Position numbers and translations under genes: made by a program. Source: Silurus meridionalis (Eukaryota > Chordata > Actinopteri > Siluriformes > Siluridae). From it: a stretch of 64,000 bases of DNA. The notes beneath the pieces were generated by a model. It was not told the DNA's origin, did not search any database, and was given only the letters and a program-made list of their open reading frames with translations. Every line of letters starts with the position of its first letter. Within the stretch, counting starts at the first letter, position 1. Positions 61,958 through 64,000 of this stretch are shown here, in pieces. The stretch is from positions 11,727,212 to 11,791,211 of the forward strand of contig NC_060911.1 of NCBI RefSeq assembly GCF_014805685.1. Reading direction: 5' to 3'.

Positions 61958-63295
61958 TTCAAGAAACTAATTACTTAAAGAAATATATGGCCATCATCAT
62001 TCCTAAGCAATGACCCCTTATAATGCTCCTAATTAAAACTGTGCTTCCATGAACATCAAGCCTGCAAGAGCCTGCTGCAAAAACCCTGTGTGGAGAGAAC
62101 TGGCGTTGGGAGGCCCCGTCCTGGGAACTCCTTGTCATCGCGAAATGCTAACGACCGTCACGTCCCTCACGGGGTGGGGAGCGGTCATGAGTGGCCGCTC
62201 CGCCCAAGGTCGATGGAACGAGCCACACCTCTCATGGCACATAATGGTTCATCCCCGCCCAGAGTTATCGAGGCTATGGCTGTTGCCCCTGAGGGGGCAC
62301 AGTTTTAAGCAGCTGGTCTCTTTAGAGGGTCGGGACCTACAGGCTCTGTCTGTGGCCCCGTCTCACCTGGAGTTTGCCCCTGGCATGGCCAGTGCATTCC
62401 TCTAACCAAAACCTGGGTACGTACCTAAGGTGCCTACGGCTCCCTCACAACCTGTGGTGCTACAGGCATTCTGCCCTCCTCTGCTCTTAGCCCCCGACCA
62501 GAAGAAGCAAAACGGGTTGGAACGACAGGACGAGTCCGTGGAGGAAGTCGGAGCAACTGTTTGTCTGCTATGACCCTAACAGGAAGGGATTTCCTGCCAA
62601 TAAGCAGACTCTCAGTAGGTGGGTTGTGGATGCTATCTCATCATCTTACGAGACCTCTGGGCTCCCCGCTTCGTTTGGGGTCAAGGTTTACTCCACTCGG
62701 AATGTGGCAGTCTCTACGGCCTGGTCCGCTGGAGTCCCACTGCAGAACATCAGCCATTTTGTGGCACCTGGTTGCTGCGACATCACCTGCCAATGACGTA
62801 ACGACTTGCCTATTGACCAGATTTCACACGTGGTTTAGAGCGTGGACAACACGAGGCGTTCCCAAAGCGTTGCGACGCAGCGTCTCTTTCCCTCGAGGAA
62901 CTAGGTTTACATAATGGGTTACTCACCCAAATGAGGATGGGTTCCCCTTTTGAGTCTGGTTCCTCTCAAGGTTTGTTTCTCATAACATCTAAGGGAGTTT
63001 TTCCTTGCCACGCTTGCCACGGCTGCTCATCAGGGATAAATGCAGACCATTCACCTTAACTGTTCATTTCTGTAAAGCTGCTTTGGGACAATGTCTGTTG
63101 TGAAAAGTGCTATAGAAATAAACTTGACATACGTAACCTAGAGACGTTTTAAACAATCAAGTATATTATCTATATAGAATTATTTTGAAAAACACATCTT
63201 GACATGGATTCAGTACATGCAGGACAGCTAGGGAGATAAGGAAAAGACAATACCTTCAGAAGTGATCCATAATCTCCAACAATGGGCAGTGCTGT
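28319..63295 (-). CDS. FACIT collagen, COL19A1-like, 3' part of gene (21 exons)
   Basis: Exons in transcription order (low-high): 63254-63295, 60181-60225, 58997-59101, 58743-58796, 53520-53573, 53368-53421, 52041-52094, 51148-51192, 48109-48141, 45311-45337, 44546-44599, 43041-43085, 39909-39953, 39735-39797, 37289-37324, 35482-35526, 35055-35177, 30735-30801, 30384-30524, 29172-29249, 28319-28410. Phases agree throughout and give 433 codons plus TAG. Layout: a non-collagenous linker with four cysteines, about 268 residues of Gly-X-Y, an NC stretch with an alpha-helical look, a short COL1, and a Cys-pair terminus (RCEPNEC). The stretch [12 protein letters not shown] and the ending resemble human COL19A1 as I remember it; COL16A1 is the next closest. 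The 5' end is outside the window, so domain number and any TSPN domain cannot be seen. Confidence 0.85.
28411..30383 (-). other. Introns around exon 29172-29249
   Basis: Two AT-rich introns (28411-29171 and 29250-30383). A CTGTTTGGTAAAATCC unit is repeated about three times near 28970-29020. I recognised no transposon or gene. Confidence 0.5.
30932..32644 (-). mobile_element. Mariner-like element, interrupted by a Tc1
   Basis: Left end CAGTGTGGGTGAAAAGTA at 30932 and right end, inverted, CAGGGTGGGTGAAAAGTAAC ending 32644, each bordered by TA. Only about 17 nt of the left end survive before the Tc1 insertion. The right part (32340-32644) encodes on the minus strand a transposase C-terminal piece ([39 protein letters not shown]). 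Confidence 0.75.
30950..32337 (+). mobile_element. Tc1-like transposon nested in a mariner-like element
   Basis: Starts CAGTATCTCACAAAAGTGAG after a TA at 30948-30949. Its inner repeats flank the body (GGCAACAAAAGTGAGTACAC at left; TACTCACTTTTGTTGCCAG at right). Dead transposase pieces include [17 protein letters not shown]. It is the same family as 48253-49733. The right terminus is lost together with host-element sequence at about 32337. Confidence 0.8.
33202..33252. repeat. (ACAG)n microsatellite
   Basis: About 12 tetramers followed by GATA/GATG-like units, directly left of the Tc1 remnant. Confidence 0.93.
33326..34278 (-). mobile_element. Tc1-like transposon, internally deleted
   Basis: Right end GCATCAGAAG-type inverted repeat finishing at CACTG before TA (34279-34280). 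On the minus strand, remnants of the N-terminal helix-turn-helix region and upstream sequence are present. The central catalytic region is missing between about 33470 and 33520. Left boundary is approximate. Confidence 0.7.
34681..34948. mobile_element. Small pogo-like MITE
   Basis: Begins CAGTAGTCCCCTATTTAT and ends with the inverted CAGTAATCCCCCGG. It contains the CGCAATAAACGAA-type motif and has no coding. It abuts (TGTA)n at 34949-35000 and (ACAG)n at about 35012-35036. Confidence 0.6.
34949..35036. repeat. (TGTA)n and (ACAG)n compound microsatellite
   Basis: About 12 TGTA units, a GATA/GACG bridge, then about 6 ACAG units, ending only about 20 nt from the donor of exon 35055-35177 of the minus-strand collagen. 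Confidence 0.93.
35055..35177 (-). CDS. COL19A1-like: long Gly-X-Y exon
   Basis: A 123-nt exon of 13 triplets plus Gly-Pro ([16 protein letters not shown] ...). It ends GP and the next exon begins N, completing the last triplet. Its donor GTAGGATC sits only about 20 nt from a (TCTG)n/(TACA)n repeat block on the transcribed strand. Confidence 0.88.
35655..36415. mobile_element. Tc1-like non-autonomous remnant
   Basis: Left end includes GGACAAAAATATTTGGACAC and right end the inverse type (CATTTGGACAATGCACAAAA). The interior resembles the fish repeat family whose body carries ATGCTGGAATAGAAAAG. The transposase is unreadable. Limits are approximate. Confidence 0.5.
36488..36600. repeat. (GT)n microsatellite
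   Basis: Long interrupted GT array with GCATGTGT variants in an intron of the minus-strand collagen. Open frames of Thr-His repeats over it are artefacts. Confidence 0.95.
37790..38240 (+). mobile_element. L2/Rex1-like LINE fragment
   Basis: Broken frames give [11 protein letters not shown] near 37825, a NNIKFFGL piece near 37910, then the region corresponding to the thumb and C-terminus up to 38215. The KEMVVDFRR motif is typical of fish jockey-superfamily LINEs. Confidence 0.6.
38251..38781. mobile_element. hAT-like MITE
   Basis: Starts TAGAGGACAACCGATA and ends with the inverted TAGAGGTCAGG. The ends match those of the element at 57627-58036. No clear target duplication remains. Non-coding. 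Confidence 0.55.
40265..40921. mobile_element. hAT-like MITE (TAGGGATG ends)
   Basis: Starts TAGGGATGGTAAGATTCACC and ends inverted TAGGGATATGTATC. The interior is rich in ATCGCATC/GATGCATCG motifs. I could not see a clean 8-bp target duplication. Confidence 0.5.
40926..41665 (+). pseudogene. hAT transposase N-terminal remnant
   Basis: After a CAGTGGTGGGCCATCGGGGC-type start, a frame at about 41456 reads [20 protein letters not shown], hits a stop, and after a frameshift continues [17 protein letters not shown]. The last part resembles the TTF-type zinc-finger region of hAT/ZMYM1-like transposases. Nothing downstream is recognisable as the catalytic domain. Confidence 0.45.
42028..42298 (-). 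mobile_element. tRNA-Glu-headed SINE with RTE-type tail
   Basis: Minus strand: tRNA-Glu-like head (42224-42295), then a body with CAAGCCCGGATAAATGGGGA, then a 3' end GCGACCCCTAATGGGAGAAG. The tail matches the 3' end of the RTE copy at 21597-22280, so this SINE would use the RTE machinery. The body module also occurs at 10681-10850. Confidence 0.8.
42224..42295 (-). tRNA. tRNA-Glu(CTC)-like sequence, SINE head
   Basis: Folds as a complete cloverleaf: acceptor TCCCTGG with TCAGGGA, A box TGGTCTAGTGG, anticodon loop containing CTC, B box GGTTCGATCCC. The triplet CCA follows directly after the discriminator A at 42221-42223. Nuclear eukaryotic tRNA genes do not encode CCA, and a SINE body follows, so this is a retroposed head rather than a working gene. 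The promoter boxes look intact. Confidence 0.7.
42485..42513. repeat. Short interstitial telomere-like repeat
   Basis: About four GGGTTA units with a GGGTCA variant, in an intron. It is too short to imply a chromosome fusion. Confidence 0.85.
42514..44057 (-). other. Introns around exon 43041-43085
   Basis: AT-rich intron sequence on both sides of the exon [15 protein letters not shown]. Open frames here (for example near 43459-43723) have no recognisable motif. Confidence 0.45.
44058..44243 (+). mobile_element. tRNA-derived SINE
   Basis: B-box-like GTAAATCCTAGCAACACCAA, a middle part with CCTCAACTGCTCAG, and the 3' end CTCTGGAAAAGGGCATCTGC with TAAATGTAAATGTAA, the common ending of many fish SINEs. 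Confidence 0.8.
44285..44424. repeat. Foldback element (about 50-bp arms)
   Basis: The left arm with GGAACTAGCGGTAAGAA pairs with the right arm TTCTTACCGCTAGTTCC. Pairing extends outward through CGGAGC/GCTCCG and GAGTGGAG/CTCCACTC with a few mismatches. The loop is about 30 nt. No coding, no clear target duplication. Confidence 0.85.
46158..47501 (+). mobile_element. Tc1-like transposon, inactive
   Basis: TA on each side (46156-46157, 47502-47503). Long inverted repeats of about 200 bp share GCATGTTTGTCACACTT and AACACAAGTGAACACAACAT. Transposase in pieces: helix-turn-helix [14 protein letters not shown] at about 46450, and the DDE core [20 protein letters not shown] at 46976-47035, followed by a stop and then [10 protein letters not shown]. 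The outer 60 bp of the left repeat are degraded. Confidence 0.88.
48253..49733 (+). mobile_element. Tc1-like transposon, inactive
   Basis: CAGTATCTCACAAACGTGAG at the left and inverted TAGTATCTCACAAAAGTAAG at the right, TA at 48251-48252 and 49734-49735. Sub-terminal repeats (GGCAACAAGTGATTAC and CACTTTTGTTGCCAG) match the family at 30950-32337. Transposase is broken by stops; [12 protein letters not shown] sequence lies near 49280-49310. Confidence 0.87.
49736..52040 (-). other. Introns around exon 51148-51192
   Basis: AT-rich, with poly(A) at about 50365-50381 and (AAT)n at about 51056-51076. Apart from the 45-nt exon I see no element. Confidence 0.45.
52430..53255 (+). mobile_element. Tc1-like remnant
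   Basis: Sequence with AAGACTGCAAAGCTGTCA and GCAAGCCATTCTGAATCTGA corresponds to the helix-turn-helix part of a Tc1 transposase ([16 protein letters not shown]). The rest is unreadable and limits are approximate. Confidence 0.5.
53714..53782. repeat. (CA)n microsatellite
   Basis: About 34 CA units at the left edge of a Tc1-like element; a sister array lies at its right edge (56687-56735). Confidence 0.96.
53790..56690 (-). mobile_element. Tc1-like transposon split by another element
   Basis: Left inverted repeat near 53795-53845 (GAAGACATTTAAGCTATAAA) pairs with the right one near 56590-56640 (TAGTTTGAATGTCTTC). The left part (53840-54925) carries a minus-strand transposase in pieces. The right part (56382-56690) carries AGGCACACCTGTAAATTAAA, the other end of the same family. 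Between them sits the complete element 54926-56379. Confidence 0.75.
54926..56379 (-). mobile_element. Tc1/mariner-superfamily element nested in a Tc1
   Basis: Inverted repeats CAGTTTTTATCAATTGCTTA at the left and its near-complement at the right, with TA on each side (54924-54925, 56380-56381). Transposase on the minus strand at 55446-55763 contains [20 protein letters not shown], the end of a DDE/D catalytic core, and [16 protein letters not shown]. Upstream frames are broken, so it is inactive. Confidence 0.85.
56687..56735. repeat. (AC)n microsatellite
   Basis: About 24 AC units between two Tc1-like elements. Confidence 0.95.
56741..58500 (+). mobile_element. Tc1-like transposon with a hAT MITE inside
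   Basis: Left CTGTGCAAATTCTTTTAGGC and right inverted CTGTGTGTAGGCAGG share TGCTGTAAAGTAA further in; TA at 56739-56740 and 58501-58502. Transposase pieces on the plus strand: [20 protein letters not shown] near 57340-57400 (helix-turn-helix region), then [14 protein letters not shown] sequence near 58120. Several stops. Confidence 0.8.
57627..58036. mobile_element. hAT-type MITE, 410 bp
   Basis: Ends TAGAGCTTGACCGATTAG and inverted TAGAGGTCGACCGATAG. Target duplication GTCCTAAA (57619-57626) and GTCCTTAA (58037-58044) with one mismatch. It interrupts the Tc1-like element. Confidence 0.82.
58928..58971. repeat. (GT)n microsatellite near a splice donor
   Basis: About 22 GT units, 25 nt from exon 58997-59101 of the minus-strand collagen; on the transcribed strand it is a CA run just past the donor. 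Confidence 0.95.
58997..63295 (-). CDS. COL19A1-like: cysteine-containing NC linker and helix start
   Basis: Exons 63254-63295 ([14 protein letters not shown]), 60181-60225 ([15 protein letters not shown]) and 58997-59101 ([16 protein letters not shown] and on into Gly-X-Y). All three are phase 0 with AG/GT borders. Two Cys-X-Cys/Cys-X-X-Cys pairs flank the start of the triple helix, as in the NC regions of type XVI and XIX collagens. The first, 42-nt exon has no glycine repeat and is the least certain of the set. Confidence 0.7.
59102..59754 (-). other. Intron of the COL19A1-like gene
   Basis: AT-rich; only short repeats such as TAGTATAG units near 59715-59740. No element recognised. Confidence 0.5.
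59755..59985 (-). mobile_element. Fish SINE/LINE tail, inverted copy
   Basis: The inverse of the block at 62930-63130: TAGTGCTTTTTACAATGGAC, TCTCAGAGCAGCTTTACAC, then the GAGTTTTTTTCTTGCC-type inverse and GAACCCATTCTCATCTGGG. A third, shorter copy is at about 22650-22745. Confidence 0.7.
60423..61688. mobile_element. Large non-autonomous DNA transposon
   Basis: Ends CTGTAATTTCCGGACTATAA and inverted CCGTTTTTTCGGACTATAAG, with TA on each side (60421-60422, 61689-61690). Near both ends are repeated AAGCCGCACC/TTAGCCGC motifs. The middle (about 60995-61510) is GC-richer and may be a separate insertion. No transposase was recognised. Confidence 0.75.
61906..61953. repeat. (GT)n microsatellite
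   Basis: About 24 GT units in an intron of the minus-strand collagen. Confidence 0.95.
62090..62925 (+). mobile_element. DIRS-type retrotransposon fragment
   Basis: A frame near 62150 reads [20 protein letters not shown], which fits the RNase H domain of fish DIRS1-like elements. A later frame near 62600-62750 reads [12 protein letters not shown] and [20 protein letters not shown], which fits the C-terminal catalytic part of a tyrosine recombinase (the S-T-R within it). Then follows GCGACGCAGCGTCTCTTTCC, like the terminal repeat of the family. Large parts are deleted and the frames are broken. It is much GC-richer than its surroundings. Confidence 0.72.
62930..63130 (+). mobile_element. Fish SINE/LINE tail
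   Basis: TTTGAGTCTGGTTCCTCTCA, AAGGGAGTTTTTCCTTGCCA, GTAAAGCTGCTTTGGGACAA and AGTGCTATAGAAATAAACTT, a very common fish repeat. Just after it (63130-63150) ACGTAACCTAGAGACGTT resembles an inverted DIRS terminal repeat, so the SINE appears inserted between two DIRS-derived pieces. Confidence 0.7.
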
Positions 63296-64000
63296 CTAGA
63301 ATAACAAGACATTAAAAAAAACATTACTTAGCCAGGTTCTACCAAGAATGATATAAATTACAACCAAGTTTTTTAATCGACCCCACCCTTATTTAATTTC
63401 TAATAGATTATAATAGGCAGTCTCAATATGTCTCAATATTCTCATGAGTAAAACATGCAAATGCATAAAGCATTTTCTTCGAAAATTCGAAAACTTGCGA
63501 AAATAGCTTTTGCAGCTGAACACATATGTGGCATTCTTTCTATAATAAAAATCTAATATTTTTTGTTAGATCTTCCCAAATCTGTCGCAATATTCCCACA
63601 AATGAGTTGCACTTGAATTTCTGTTGGTTGTTTTGCTTTCACCCTTCTGTCCATTTCTGTCCACTCTTTTACACACATTAGGTCTCAGTAGTGGGCTGGT
63701 GTGTTTTAAATGGATTAATAATTTAAGGGTTATTGAACTAATTATTCTCTTGTCTTAATTTTTACTTTAAATCTGCAAAAAGCCAAACTATTAAAAGCAA
63801 AACCTTCAGAAACAGAATAATTATTATTGTTCTCAGTTCTAATAAGTTTTACTAATTGAAAAAATGGGGCAAATAAAAAGAAGATATTGAATGAGATTTC
63901 ATGTAGTAATATTTCATGAGCGTGATTAAGTAGCAGTAAAGAACTTCTGCCTTGTATATATGTCTTTCTATTAAAAAAGAAACATTTACCTTTTAAATTA
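63296..64000 (-). other. Partial intron at the right edge
   Basis: AT-rich sequence upstream of exon 63254-63295. No exon or element recognised, so the rest of the COL19A1-like gene lies beyond the window. Confidence 0.55.

Noticed and set aside
62049..62914. Possible host genes suggested by long open frames in GC-rich DNA
   Set aside because: The readable motifs belong to DIRS-type RNase H and tyrosine recombinase, in broken frames; the openness comes from GC content.

Overview
The window is AT-rich, intron-dense vertebrate DNA. The dense Tc1/mariner, hAT, RTE and tRNA-SINE content, the DIRS-type retroelement and the very long runs of simple repeat point to a ray-finned fish, possibly an otophysan such as a catfish (the lineage within fish is inference). 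There are no prokaryotic-style genes. The only host coding sequence I can support is two fibril-associated (FACIT) collagen genes that converge tail to tail.

Gene 1 (+ strand, exons from 469 to 23649) is the 3' part of col9a2, the alpha-2 chain of type IX collagen. I placed 28 exons by eye. Nearly all are multiples of 9 nt starting on a glycine codon, all have AG/GT borders, and together they give one open frame of 604 codons plus stop. NC3 (MCPNAC), NC2 (HIKQVCMRV) and the cysteine pair in NC1 identify the chain. The 5' end lies left of the window. Gene 2 (- strand, exons from 63295 down to 28319) is the 3' part of a second FACIT gene, closest in my recollection to COL19A1. I placed 21 exons (433 codons plus stop). 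Its 5' end, with any thrombospondin N-terminal-like domain, lies right of the window. The two stop codons are about 4.7 kb apart. The human COL9A1/COL19A1 pair has the same convergent layout, so this looks like its paralogous block.

Everything else is intron or intergenic sequence filled with mobile DNA. Region by region: 1-6750, col9a2 introns with simple repeats; 7000-10850, a solo LTR, a perfect palindrome and an RTE LINE split by a hAT element; 13500-19400, an L2/Rex1-like LINE fragment, a hAT MITE with a perfect target duplication, a pogo-like element carrying a 21-bp minisatellite, and a dead Tc1; 20500-23440, a long (TA)n tract, an RTE 3' fragment and Tc1/SINE debris; 23650-28318, the intergenic space with a candidate extra col9a2 exon, a LINE and a Tc1 end; 30900-34300, nested Tc1/mariner elements; 38250-44430, hAT remnants, a tRNA-Glu-headed SINE, another SINE and a foldback; 46150-49735, two Tc1 elements with clear TA borders; 52400-58500, Tc1/mariner elements nested in one another; 59750-63130, SINEs, a MITE-like element and a DIRS-type fragment.

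Both collagens are extracellular matrix proteins. Type IX is a disulphide-linked heterotrimer on the surface of cartilage type II fibrils; type XIX is a minor basement-membrane-zone FACIT. Nothing in the window shows how the two genes are regulated. I found no undescribed multi-gene system. The most promising new signal is a possible alternative 3' exon of col9a2 at 24786-24898.
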